Positions 34,351-41,398 of a stretch of DNA of 64,000 bases are shown one piece after another (position 1 is the stretch's first letter; each line of letters begins with the position of its first letter). Location of the stretch: NCBI RefSeq assembly GCF_001679785.1, contig NZ_CP016286.1, positions 1,054,001-1,118,000 on the forward strand, read 5' to 3'. The notes under the pieces are model-generated. The model searched no databases. It worked only from the letters and a program-made list of their open reading frames with translations, and had not been told where the DNA came from. Made by a program: the position numbers and the translations under genes. This DNA is from Rhizobium leguminosarum (GTDB lineage Bacteria > Pseudomonadota > Alphaproteobacteria > Rhizobiales > Rhizobiaceae).

Positions 34351-34791
34351 GGCCGTGACGTTATCCAGGTGCTGTGGCGATAGTATGTGTTTCGCTGCGC
34401 GACCGCGAGCTGCGCGTGGTCCGTGCGAGGCAGCTGATGGTTGAGCTGAACAGAAAAGCGTCTATTGAAAATTCAAGATATTTTTTGAAAATTGGCCAAG
34501 ACCGCCCGGCAGCGCGCCAGCCGGTTCTATTGACTGCCAATCCATCATTACCGTTTTTTCCGGAGGTCACCTGGCAAAGCGTCAATGAGTTGATGCACTT
34601 TTCCGGTGGCGAATACGATGTCCTCGCGCGGCAGGTGGACTGTTATCTCAATCTCTTCCCACCTGCCGCCATGGTCTTTTGCGAACCTGACGGCGGCTTC
34701 CAAAGAGGTGAATTGCACGGCCGGTGCCTTGGCGGTCCAGAACTGCACGCTGCAGTCCGCCGCACTGTAATCTAAAAATGCTTTTTCGGGA

Positions 34792-34797
34792 TCTAGT
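34792..34797. repeat. Target-site duplication, left copy (TCTAGT)
   Basis: TCTAGT directly abuts the left end of the element and is repeated at 35800-35805 after the right end. Confidence 0.88.
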
Positions 34798-34820
34798 TGT
34801 TTAGTCCCGGCATTTGATGG
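34798..34820 (+). repeat. IS left inverted repeat, 23 bp
   Basis: Begins TGTTTAGTCCCGGCATTTGA and matches the complement of 35777-35799 with no mismatch; similarity stops at the next base. Confidence 0.93.
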
Positions 34821-34853
34821 TGCATTATTTTCCTTAGAATGGAGGGAGGCACT

Positions 34854-35804
34854 ATGGGCCAGGTTCTACACGGGAGCGCCACAACGACAGAGGCAATCCG
34901 TCGAGCAATACAAAATAGTGAAGAGAGCCTGAGAGCGCTTTCAAAGCGGTATGGGGTCAATCAGAAGACAATAGCCAAATGGAAGAGACGGACATCATTG
35001 GCCGATCTTCCGACAGGCCCGAAGGACCCGCATTCGACAATCCTCTCCCTTGAAGAAGAAGCCGTCATCGTCGCCTTTCGCAGGCATACATTGCTGCCTC
35101 TTGATGACTGCCTCTATGCCCTTCAACCGACGATCCCGCATCTGACACGTTCGTCCCTGCACAGGTGTCTGCAGCGCCACGGCATTTCACGCCTGCCGGA
35201 AGTGAAAGGCGACAAAGAACCGAAGAAAAAGTTCAAAAGCTACCCGATCGGCTACTTCCACGTCGATATTGCCGAGGTGCAGACGGCTGAGGGCAAGCTC
35301 TATCTCTTCGTGGCGATTGATCGCACGTCCAAGTTCGCCTTCGCTGAGCTCTATGCCAAAGCTGGCAAGATGAATGCCGCCCAGTTCCTGCGCAACCTGA
35401 TCGCGGCGGTGCCCTACACCATCCATACTATCCTGACCGATAATGGCATCCAGTTCACCAACCGGGCCTGTGACCAAAATGCCTTCCAGCACATCTTCGA
35501 CCGAGTCTGTGAGGAATACGAGATCGAGCATCGCCTGACAAAGGTTAAGCACCCATGGACCAATGGGCAGGTCGAGCGGATGAACCGGACGATCAAGGAA
35601 GCGACTGTCAAGCGCTTCCACTACGACGATCACGCACAACTGAAAAAGCATCTCGCCGACTTCATCGACGCCTACAATTTTGGGCGCAGGCTCAAGACAC
35701 TAAAGGGCCTCACCCCCTACGAGTTCATCTGCAAAAGGTGGACTTCCGAGCCAGATCGATTCATCATCGATCCTATCCATCAAATGCCGGGACTAAACAT
35801 CTAG
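34854..35804 (+). CDS. IS481-family transposase
   Basis: DDE transposase of 316 residues. The N-terminal HTH is 'SLRALSKRYGVNQKTIAKWKRRTS'. The rve catalytic core has the first Asp in 'YFHVDIAEVQ', the second in 'ILTDNGIQF' and the Glu in 'TNGQVERMNRTIKEAT'. The start at 34854 follows GGAGGGAGG. The element ends at 35799, so the last codon (ATC) and the stop (TAG, 35802-35804) are supplied by the target duplication TCTAGT, not by the element. The protein ends 'PIHQMPGLNI'. Confidence 0.95.
   Translation: MGQVLHGSATTTEAIRRAIQNSEESLRALSKRYGVNQKTIAKWKRRTSLADLPTGPKDPHSTILSLEEEAVIVAFRRHTLLPLDDCLYALQPTIPHLTRSSLHRCLQRHGISRLPEVKGDKEPKKKFKSYPIGYFHVDIAEVQTAEGKLYLFVAIDRTSKFAFAELYAKAGKMNAAQFLRNLIAAVPYTIHTILTDNGIQFTNRACDQNAFQHIFDRVCEEYEIEHRLTKVKHPWTNGQVERMNRTIKEATVKRFHYDDHAQLKKHLADFIDAYNFGRRLKTLKGLTPYEFICKRWTSEPDRFIIDPIHQMPGLNI
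35777..35799 (-). repeat. IS right inverted repeat, 23 bp
   Basis: Exact complement of the left end; it also encodes the C-terminal residues of the transposase. Confidence 0.93.
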
Positions 35805-35805
35805 T
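35800..35805. repeat. Target-site duplication, right copy (TCTAGT)
   Basis: Second copy of TCTAGT. It provides the TAG stop of the transposase on the plus strand. Confidence 0.88.
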
Positions 35806-35935
35806 GCCATGACGTTTGCTGTACACCGCCGGCGGTTGGTTGGCCAGCGAATGCCTACCCGTCGTAGATGCTCGCAGCCGTTCATCGGAGGTTAATGCTT
35901 ATTAACCCAGAATCGCAGCCTGAAAGGATGCGCCG

Positions 35936-36250
35936 ATGAAGATGCTTTTTTCCTCACTTGCAGCCATGATCTTGTCTGCATCTTTCGCCCTGCCGCTGAA
36001 CGCCGCGCCGATCGTCGTGCCGAATGCAGTACATATGCACACCCCCGACGTCGAGCAGGTCAAACACCGTCGCCACGGTAATGGGCATGCGTATGGCCAC
36101 CGGAAGAAACACCGGTACGCTTACCGCGACTGTCGGTATTACGGCTCGTGCTATCGTCCGCGGTATTACGGCAGTCGCGACTATTACGGCTATCGCGACT
36201 ATCAACCCTATCGTCGTCGGTCAGGTGTGACCGTGTATTTCGATTTTTAA
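35936..36250 (+). CDS. Exported Tyr/Arg/His-rich small protein
   Basis: A 104-residue protein with signal peptide MKMLFSSLAAMILSASFALPLNA and cleavage near APIVV. The mature part is extremely rich in Tyr, Arg and His ('HRRHGNGHAYGHRKKHRYAYRDCRYYGSCYRPRYYGSRDYYGYRDYQPYRRR') with two Cys, and ends in a beta-type tail 'GVTVYFDF'. Such proteins are common in rhizobial periplasms and have no assigned role; binding of metal or anionic surface polymers is only a guess. AAGGATG precedes the ATG. A terminator follows 33 nt after the stop. Confidence 0.8.
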   Translation: MKMLFSSLAAMILSASFALPLNAAPIVVPNAVHMHTPDVEQVKHRRHGNGHAYGHRKKHRYAYRDCRYYGSCYRPRYYGSRDYYGYRDYQPYRRRSGVTVYFDF

Positions 36251-36282
36251 CCGACAGTAACGACAGAACTGTCTTGGATAAC

Positions 36283-36320
36283 AAGAAGGGTCGGGCGAAT
36301 GCTCGCGCCGGCCCTTCTTT
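36283..36320 (+). terminator. Intrinsic terminator of the Tyr-rich protein gene
   Basis: Arms AAGAAGGGTCGG and CCGGCCCTTCTT (one G-U pair) followed by a short T-run. Confidence 0.8.
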
Positions 36321-36655
36321 GATTGCATCAGCAGGGTGCCAGTACATCCGTGGTCACCAGCAAAAGCCATCTGATAGATTGAATTTATGCGCCTCGTGAA
36401 TTTTCGCAAGGATTAGGGGGGTGCTGATTTAGGGCTAGGTGAGGGAGGCGCAATAACCACGGTACGACGAGAAAGTACGACACGCGCTCTGAGGGCGCTA
36501 GTTGCTTGGCTGATCCGTCCAGTCGATCATCGGGGCGACCGCAAAACCTGGGTATCACAGCGCATTCAAGATGCAGAAGAAATTAACAAGAAAATTTATT
36601 GACCCCCAGTTTCGACAAAATCGCTTTCAAAAAGCGGGAGGGAAAGTGGGGAAGA
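36321..36655. other. Gene-free stretch before tRNA-Asn
   Basis: No ORF with a ribosome site or recognisable protein was found on either strand. Base composition is lower in GC than the surroundings towards the tRNA end. Confidence 0.5.
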
Positions 36656-36694
36656 AAGCGCCTGCATTCGGAGTTATCAACGAAACAGGCGCTT
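36656..36694 (-). terminator. Terminator downstream of tRNA-Asn
   Basis: Arms AAGCGCCTG and CAGGCGCTT with a 21-nt loop, 12 nt past the tRNA 3' end on the minus strand, followed by TCTTCCCC. Confidence 0.7.
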
Positions 36695-36705
36695 AACTTG
36701 AAAAA

Positions 36706-36780
36706 TGGCTCCCCGGGCCGGATTCGAACCGGCGACCTGTCGATTAACAGTCGAATGCTCTACCGCTGAGCTACCAGGGA
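36706..36780 (-). tRNA. tRNA-Asn (GTT)
   Basis: 75 nt including an encoded CCA. The acceptor stem TCCCTGG pairs with CCGGGGA (one G-U pair), the D arm is AGCTCAGC-GGTAGAGC, the anticodon loop CTGTTAA carries GTT, and the T arm is GCCGG-TTCGAAT-CCGGC. Confidence 0.97.
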
Positions 36781-36897
36781 TCACTGCTTGGCGCGGTGTG
36801 AGTGGGCTAATACAAACGCTTTCCCGATTTGCCAAGCGGTTTTTTCAAAAAAATGAAATGAACTTGTATTTGGGACGCCTGCGCCCATCTCTGGGGA

Positions 36898-37215
36898 ATG
36901 GCAAACGTGAATGATCGTCAGGAGACGAGAGGCGGCGAGAAGCGCAAGGCACAGGCAGTGCGCTTCGGCATCGATCATGCAAGCGGCAGGCTTGTTCTCG
37001 GCTCTTTCAGCATCGGCATGCCCCGGTCGCGCATCGCGCGGATGGCACTCGGCATGGCCCTCATTTTCTGCGGCGTGTTGGGTTTCCTGCCCATCCTCGG
37101 CTTCTGGATGCTGCCGCTCGGCTTCCTCGTGCTCTCGCACGATCTGCCCTTCGCGCGCCGGCTTCGGCGGCGGCTGGCGGTCTGGTGGCACAGGCGGCGG
37201 AAACCGGCTGACTGA
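36898..37215 (+). CDS. Small membrane protein with basic C-terminus, unknown function
   Basis: A 105-residue protein. The N-terminal approx. 45 residues are soluble ('QAVRFGIDHASGRLVLGSFSIG'), followed by one or two spans ('RMALGMALIFCGVLGFLPILGFWMLPLGFLVLSHDLPFARRL') and a strongly basic end 'RRRLAVWWHRRRKPAD'. The pattern 'GFWMLPLGxxxLSxDLPxxRRLRRR' recurs in alpha-proteobacterial inner-membrane proteins of unknown role. The ribosome site before the ATG at 36898 is weak. The short exported-protein gene follows after 102 nt. Confidence 0.72.
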   Translation: MANVNDRQETRGGEKRKAQAVRFGIDHASGRLVLGSFSIGMPRSRIARMALGMALIFCGVLGFLPILGFWMLPLGFLVLSHDLPFARRLRRRLAVWWHRRRKPAD

Positions 37216-37317
37216 TAGCCACCCCGGGGGGCTTCGTGGAACTGTGGATCGCTTTTCGCATTCGTGGTTTATGCGGTGTAAAATGCGCAAACGCACCACG
37301 ATGGTTCAGGTGAGGAA

Positions 37318-37659
37318 ATGAAGGCATTTTTTGTGGTCGCTCTGTCGGCAGCGACGGTTCTTTCAGGCATTTCCGCCGAGGCCCAAGCCATCGACAGCCG
37401 CGGTTTCGACGCGCGCGGCGTCTGCCGCCGTCCGGAAGGCTGTGTGGTCGACCATGGTCAAGGCGGCAGCTACAACGGGCCGCGCAACTATCGCAATTTC
37501 AACGGTCGTAACGATCGCGACGACAGGAATGACCGCGAGCGGGACAATCGTCGCTACCGTTCTCAGAACAGGAGCGACAATTTCGGCACCGGAACCAGCC
37601 GCCTTGTCGCAGGCGCTGAGATTGAGCTGGGCGCGCAGCTCATCCACATTCGCGTCTAG
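37318..37659 (+). CDS. Exported Asn/Arg/Asp-rich small protein
   Basis: A 113-residue protein with signal peptide MKAFFVVALSAATVLSGISAEAQA and cleavage before IDSRG. The mature part has a Cys pair ('VCRRPEGCVVDHG') and a low-complexity stretch 'RNYRNFNGRNDRDDRNDRERDNRRYRSQNRSDNFG', probably disordered. GAGGAA precedes the ATG by 1-5 nt. The last four bases overlap the end of the convergent KTSC-protein gene. Function unknown. Confidence 0.72.
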   Translation: MKAFFVVALSAATVLSGISAEAQAIDSRGFDARGVCRRPEGCVVDHGQGGSYNGPRNYRNFNGRNDRDDRNDRERDNRRYRSQNRSDNFGTGTSRLVAGAEIELGAQLIHIRV

Positions 37660-37994
37660 TTGGACCTGAGTTCGCTTTCCTCGAAAGTGCCACCATGGTC
37701 CGGATCGAGTCCGGTCGCCATCAACAGGCTGCAGGCGGCAAGGAGGAGCACGAGCTTGACTGCGTAGGACGCAACGGAGACCGGTTGTCTGTGCGCCTGT
37801 GATACGCGACACGGCGCTATATAATATTTGTAGTAGAAATGCGGATCATCCGTTTCCAGCAGGTTCTGGTAGACGTGCGGCGGAACATCCGCATGTTTCA
37901 CCGGCGCAGAACCGGGAAATTTTACATAAAGATCCCGGGTTTCGGCATCATATGCGGCACGCACGCGCTTCGATTTGAGGGCAGCCCAATCCAT
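37656..37994 (-). CDS. KTSC-domain protein with C-terminal membrane span
   Basis: A 112-residue protein. The N-terminal KTSC-like domain reads 'RVRAAYDAETRDLYVKFPGSAPVKHADVPPHVYQNLLETDDPHFYYKYYIAP', with the family pattern of two strands, a VP turn and a short helix. A membrane span follows ('YAVKLVLLLAACSLLMATG'). The ATG at 37994 has AGGAG 7 nt upstream. KTSC domains have been linked to nucleic-acid-related proteins but no activity is established. It overlaps the opposite gene by four bases at the stop codons. Confidence 0.72.
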   Translation of the reverse strand: MDWAALKSKRVRAAYDAETRDLYVKFPGSAPVKHADVPPHVYQNLLETDDPHFYYKYYIAPCRVSQAHRQPVSVASYAVKLVLLLAACSLLMATGLDPDHGGTFEESELRSN

Positions 37995-38052
37995 CGCAAG
38001 CTCCTATACCCTCCCGGGCATAATTGAGGCCCGGACGAGGATCGAAGTCAAG

Positions 38053-38420
38053 TTAAGAATTTGTTTCAAATGCCATCATTGCCGGGAAATGGGGCATCGT
38101 TGCGGCCATGGAAATTCCAGCGCAAGACGCGCTTTTCCGTCTCCTTCGCGTAGCCGAGATAGACCGAAGCGTCTTGTGCTTCGATAGCACCCGACCTTGC
38201 CCCTCGGTCAGCCCCATCTCCTCGAGCTCGGTCATGCCGCCACGGCGGCACTTGTCTAGGCTGAAGCCCGCCGGGAGCGGCTTGCCTTCCTCTCTCAGTT
38301 TATCCGCCATCTCACGAACCTCGTGTGCAAGGAACGTTCCGTCGCCAAAAAGCTGGCCGTTCCTTTTCGTGACGATCGAGGTGCCATAGCGCGGCGTCTT
38401 AGCGAGAACCTTCTCCGCGG
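38053..38420 (-). pseudogene. Tyrosine recombinase (integrase) C-terminal fragment, frameshifted
   Basis: The minus strand reads 'VLAKTPRYGTSIVTKRNGQLFGDGTFLAHEVREMADKLREEGK' then 'FSLDKCRRGGMTELEEMGLTEGQGRVLSKHKT'. This looks like the C-terminal catalytic half of a phage-type integrase (the usual HxxR region, here CRRGG instead of RHGG). After 'SKHKT' the frame must change to continue with 'VYLGYAKETEKRVL', which should contain the catalytic Tyr. It is cut at about 38420, where a LigD fragment on the other strand begins. Assignment to the integrase family is from pattern memory. Confidence 0.55.
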
Positions 38421-38421
38421 C

Positions 38422-39122
38422 CTATGTGGCTTCCTGTTGGCACGGCAATCCTCGACGGCGAGGCGGTGGTTCTCGATGAGGAGGGCCAGTCGGATTTCGG
38501 CCTCCTGCAACAATCGCTCGGCGGCCGGGGCGGCAAGAAGAGCTCAAGCGACGCCATCTTCATGGCTTTCGATCTGCTCTATTTTGACGGCCACGATCTC
38601 AGAAATTCCGAACTCGACATGCTCCGGCATCTGCTCGAGGATCTGGTGCCGGCCGAAGAGCAGGGCGATATCCGGCTTTCGGAGGAGATCGAGGCGGATG
38701 GTGATCAGTTGCTGGCGAGCGCCCTATCGCTCCGGCCGGGGCGGCGACTGGCTCAAAATTAAATACGTCCAGAGCGACGGCTTCATGATCGTCGGCTACG
38801 AGAAGTCAGGATCTGCTTTCGGGCAAATCGGCTCGCTATTGCTGGCGGCACGTAAGGCTGGCGAGCTGGTCTACGTCGGCTCGGTTTGGGACCGGCTTCA
38901 ATGAACGCAGCGCGGCACAGCTCCGCGAGGCGATGGGCAAGATCAAGGCGCCGGCGCCGGCGGTGAAATATTCCGGCCGGCGTAAAAATGTCGTCTGGAT
39001 CAAGCCGGCGTTGGTGGCCGAGGTTGAATACCGGGCGTGGACGCATGACGGCAAGCTCCGGCATGCGTCATATAGGGGCTGCGCGAGGTTCAGGACAATG
39101 CGGCAGTTTATGAGATCGACTA
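38422..39122 (+). pseudogene. ligD: LigD-type ATP-dependent DNA ligase, decayed fragment
   Basis: Pieces of the ligase domain appear in order in changing frames. First is 'TAILDGEAVVLDEEGQSDFGLLQQSLGG...DAIFMAFDLLYFDGHDLR' (38424-38720). Then come 'YRSGRGGDWLKIKYVQSDGFMIVGYEKSGSAFGQIGSLLLAAR' (from about 38725), 'GTGFNERSAAQLREAMGKIKAPAPAVKYSGRRKNVVWIKPALVAEVEYRAWTHDGKLRHASY' and 'GLREVQDNAAVYEID' to a TAG at 39120-39122. At least three frameshifts (near 38723, 38884 and 39073) and a missing N-terminus, including the adenylated Lys motif, make it non-functional. Confidence 0.85.
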
Positions 39123-39440
39123 GCGTTCAAGGCGGGTGAGTGCCAGAAGACGCGATAGGATGCCGAGCTTTGCCGGAATTCCTATTGTTTCTTTGCCGAG
39201 CTTTGTGAGCCGCCAGCCGGTCACGTAACTCCACCCGCCACCAGGACTATGAATAGTGACCAAGCCGAGATCGCATGCGCGATTTACAACGGTCTTGTCG
39301 TAATCTTCCCATTCCCCATCAGTCATGAGACAGCAGAGATCAACTTCCTTCGCTGTCATATACAGAAGCTGTATAACTTCTTCGTCCGGCGACGCTATGG
39401 CAGCCACAGAGGACATGCCTGCGTGATTAATTATATTCAT
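39120..39440 (-). CDS. Hypothetical winged-helix-like small protein
   Basis: A 106-residue protein (MNIINHAGMSSVAAIASPDEEVIQLLYMTAKEVDL...). The middle part 'WEDYDKTVVNRACDLGLVTIHSPGGGWSYVTGWRLTKLGKETIG' resembles the wing-containing tail of an HTH protein but lacks a clear recognition helix. The start at 39440 has GGGGAG 6 nt upstream; a longer reading is possible to 39452. AT content is higher than in core genes. It abuts the LigD remnant. Function unknown. Confidence 0.62.
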   Translation of the reverse strand: MNIINHAGMSSVAAIASPDEEVIQLLYMTAKEVDLCCLMTDGEWEDYDKTVVNRACDLGLVTIHSPGGGWSYVTGWRLTKLGKETIGIPAKLGILSRLLALTRLER

Positions 39441-39746
39441 GAATCTCCCCACCCCAAGTAATTAGCTACAGCTCACGCGAGTAATTGCGCAAGCACTATT
39501 TCTGGACTTTTGTGACATTGGTTACCAAGCGTTCGGTTGTTCAACAGTCGACCGGCAAAGGCCCGCTTCCGCGTCCGACAACGCGGCAGTTTACGAGATT
39601 GGGTAGGGGTGTTTCCGGAACGTTCAGCAAACGGCTATTCAGAATGAAAAAAGGACCGCATTCAGAATGAAAAGTCTTGCGCTCATTCTAGAGCTGGTCT
39701 AAATCGCGGCCACCACACGATATTTTTCGATGTCGGTCACAGGTGA
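39441..39746. other. Gene-poor stretch before tRNA-Cys
   Basis: No credible gene was seen. It contains a short second copy of the LigD 3' end (39578-39601) and a tandem GAATGAAAA-type repeat near 39645-39675 (ATTCAGAATGAAAA twice). Confidence 0.5.
39578..39601 (+). repeat. Second copy of the LigD 3'-terminal sequence
   Basis: ACAA-GCGGCAGTTTA-GAGAT-G matches 39095-39118 at 21 of 24 positions. All three differences are Y/Y transitions at third-codon positions of 'DNAAVYEI', so it derives from a diverged ligase gene end and not from chance. Confidence 0.6.
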
Positions 39747-39820
39747 GGCCTCGTGGCGGAGTGGTGACGCAGAGGACTGCAAATCCTTGTACCCCGGTTC
39801 AATTCCGGGCGAGGCCTCCA
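39747..39820 (+). tRNA. tRNA-Cys (GCA)
   Basis: 74 nt with encoded CCA. The acceptor GGCCTCG pairs with CGAGGCC, the anticodon loop CTGCAAA carries GCA, and the T arm is CCCGG-TTCAATT-CCGGG. Confidence 0.97.
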
Positions 39821-40004
39821 AACATCTTCCACAAGATATAATCTGTGTGAAACGCTGCTGGCTCAGCGGTACGACATTGGCGTTTGCGATGCTACCAGAC
39901 CCGCTGGCCGGGCGAAAAATCGAACTGTAACGGATAGATTCCCGTGAGGCGGTAGAGCGCCTTCAGGCCGCCTTTCCGGATTTGCGCCTGATATTGCAGA
40001 TCGC

Positions 40005-40181
40005 TCAATTCAGGTCCCTCATCGATTTCGGGCTGGCGCCGAGCAGCCGCCGCATGCCTTGCGGCGAAATGCGGGTGAAGCTGCGAATCTCGCCGCTGCT
40101 GTATTTGATCAGCAGCAGTCGGGCATCGGCGTTGTAGTGAAGCGCTTCAATGCCGCGCGATTGGATCATGAAGGTTTGCAT
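40005..40181 (-). CDS. Small KTSC-like protein
   Basis: A protein of about 58 residues: MQTFMIQSRGIEALHYNADARLLLIKYSSGEIRSFTRISPQGMRRLLGASPKSMRDLN. The two-strand-turn-helix pattern (ALHYNADARLLLIKYSSGEI...ISPQGMRRLL) is the KTSC-like arrangement without the final strand. The exact start is uncertain (ATG at 40193, 40181 or 40166), as no ribosome site is convincing. Function unknown. Confidence 0.6.
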   Translation of the reverse strand: MQTFMIQSRGIEALHYNADARLLLIKYSSGEIRSFTRISPQGMRRLLGASPKSMRDLN

Positions 40182-40361
40182 GCGCACACCCATAGCGGAA
40201 GGCGAGGGCGCGCTGCAACAAAATGGTTGACGTAACGTTAACGCGCATGCTGCCGTCGAGGGCTGGATTTCAAAGGAATAGAACGCATGTCAAACAAGCG
40301 CCCGCCGACATGCATTGCCGCAGACGCGATGCGGGGACATCTCCGAGTGCGCTTCGGCGCC

Positions 40362-40472
40362 CTATCGCTTCCAGGTCGTTTCGCCGTCCAGCAGCCCGCA
40401 GCAGAAGATGCCGATGAGCGCTGCGACGATGAAGAAATCGAACAGCGTGAAATATTCGAAAATCGCAGACAT
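40362..40472 (-). CDS. 36-residue single-span membrane protein
   Basis: MSAIFEYFTLFDFFIVAALIGIFCCGLLDGETTWKR has one hydrophobic segment (residues about 8-26) with a Cys pair and a charged C-terminus. A strong AGGAGGAG ribosome site lies 6 nt upstream of the ATG at 40472. It is isolated between the KTSC-like gene and pcm. No family recognised. Confidence 0.68.
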   Translation of the reverse strand: MSAIFEYFTLFDFFIVAALIGIFCCGLLDGETTWKR

Positions 40473-40682
40473 GGCCTGCTCCTCCTATTTCCTCCGCTGC
40501 AGATCATAACATGAAGGGGCGGAAGGTTCCACGCTGGAGTTGCAGCGTCCCTCCTGCTCCTGTGGCGCGGAAGAGGCGCCGGCCGGATTCTTTTCGCCGA
40601 CGGCTGCCAAGCCTTGAAAGCATCCGTGGCGGGGATTAAGAGACGAGGGACAGGAACCGCTTTTCAAGAGCGAGAGGACATG

Positions 40683-41345
40683 ATGGATTTCGAAGCAGCG
40701 CGCGCAAAGATGGTCGATACCCAGGTTCGCACGACGGACGTTACCTCGCATTCGGTACTGACGGCGTTTCACACGGTGCCGCGTGAGGCTTTCGTGCCGG
40801 AGAAGGCGAAGCTGCTGGCTTATATCGACAACGACGTCGAGATCTCCGCAGCCGCACCGGGAAAGCCGGCCCGGTTCCTGATGGAGGCATCGCCGCTCGC
40901 CAAGCTGCTGCAGCTGGCGGCGATCACCAAAGACGACTTCGTGCTCGAGGTTGGCTGCGGTACGGGTTATGCCTCGGCGCTCTTGTCGATCATTGCCGGC
41001 TCCGTCATCGCACTCGAATGCGACGAGACGCTGGCCACTGAAGCGAAGGCGCAGCTTGCCGGCTACGCCAAGGTCGAGGTGGTGACCGGCCCGCTCGAAC
41101 AGGGCTACGCTGCCGGCGCTCCCTATGATCTGATCTTCATCAACGGCGCAGTCGAAGAGGTTCCGGCTGCCCTTCTCGGTCAATTGCGCGATGGTGGCCG
41201 TCTGATCACCGTTGAAGGTTACGGCAATGCCGCCCGTGCCAAGGTCTTCGTTGCCGAGCGCGGCGCCATTTCGGAAAACGTCTTCTTCAACGCCTCAGTC
41301 AAGCCGCTGCCGGGCTTCGCCAAGGCGCGCGAATTCGTTTTCTGA
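40683..41345 (+). CDS. Protein-L-isoaspartate O-methyltransferase family protein
   Basis: A 220-residue AdoMet-dependent methyltransferase. The N-terminus 'DFEAARAKMVDTQVRTTDVTSHSVLTAFHTVPREAFVP' and the AdoMet motif 'DDFVLEVGCGTGYASALLSIIAGSVIALECDE' identify the PCMT family; 'YDLIFINGAVEEVPAALLGQLRDGGRLITVEG' follows. Repair of isoaspartyl residues is the family role, but this clade is divergent from the second copy at 63337-63990. ATG at 40683 is preferred over 40680 because of the distance to GAGAGG. A terminator follows. Confidence 0.92.
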   Translation: MDFEAARAKMVDTQVRTTDVTSHSVLTAFHTVPREAFVPEKAKLLAYIDNDVEISAAAPGKPARFLMEASPLAKLLQLAAITKDDFVLEVGCGTGYASALLSIIAGSVIALECDETLATEAKAQLAGYAKVEVVTGPLEQGYAAGAPYDLIFINGAVEEVPAALLGQLRDGGRLITVEGYGNAARAKVFVAERGAISENVFFNASVKPLPGFAKAREFVF

Positions 41346-41370
41346 CATCGTTCTTATCTATGACGTTCAG

Positions 41371-41398
41371 CGACGGGCGCCATCGGCGCCCTTTTTTT
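41371..41398 (+). terminator. Intrinsic terminator after the pcm-like gene
   Basis: Arms GGGCGCC and GGCGCCC with a 3-nt loop followed by seven T. Confidence 0.9.

Larger units (their letters stand above)
34798..35799 (+). mobile_element. Complete IS481-family insertion sequence, 1002 bp
   Basis: Bounded by perfect 23-bp inverted repeats (left 34798-34820, beginning TGTTTAGTCCCGGCATTTGA; right 35777-35799, the exact complement) and by 6-bp direct repeats TCTAGT. It contains one transposase gene on the plus strand with an intact DDE triad. Perfect ends, intact gene and identical target duplications point to a recent, probably still active, insertion. Confidence 0.95.
34548..35810 (-). pseudogene. 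84-codon gene split by the IS481-family insertion
   Basis: Removing the IS and one copy of the TCTAGT duplication joins 35810-35800 to 34791-34548 into one ORF. It starts MALDPEKAFLDYSAADCSVQ, continues 'FWTAKAPAVQFTSLEAAVRFAKDHGG' and 'RWEEIEITVHLPREDIVFATGKVHQLI', and ends DLRKKR. The insertion is after codon 3. Restoration of a clean start codon and frame argues strongly that this is the original gene. The downstream part could still be translated from a GTG (34746-34748 region) giving 66 residues. Function unknown; a soluble, mixed alpha/beta small protein. Confidence 0.75.

Noticed and set aside
34374..34775. 133-codon plus-strand ORF left of the IS
   Set aside because: It is antisense to the 84-codon gene that the IS demonstrably interrupts, and has no ribosome site.
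36706..39820. tRNA-bounded genomic island with attachment repeats
   Set aside because: An integrase remnant lies between tRNA-Asn and tRNA-Cys, but I found no duplicated tRNA 3' end that would serve as att sites.
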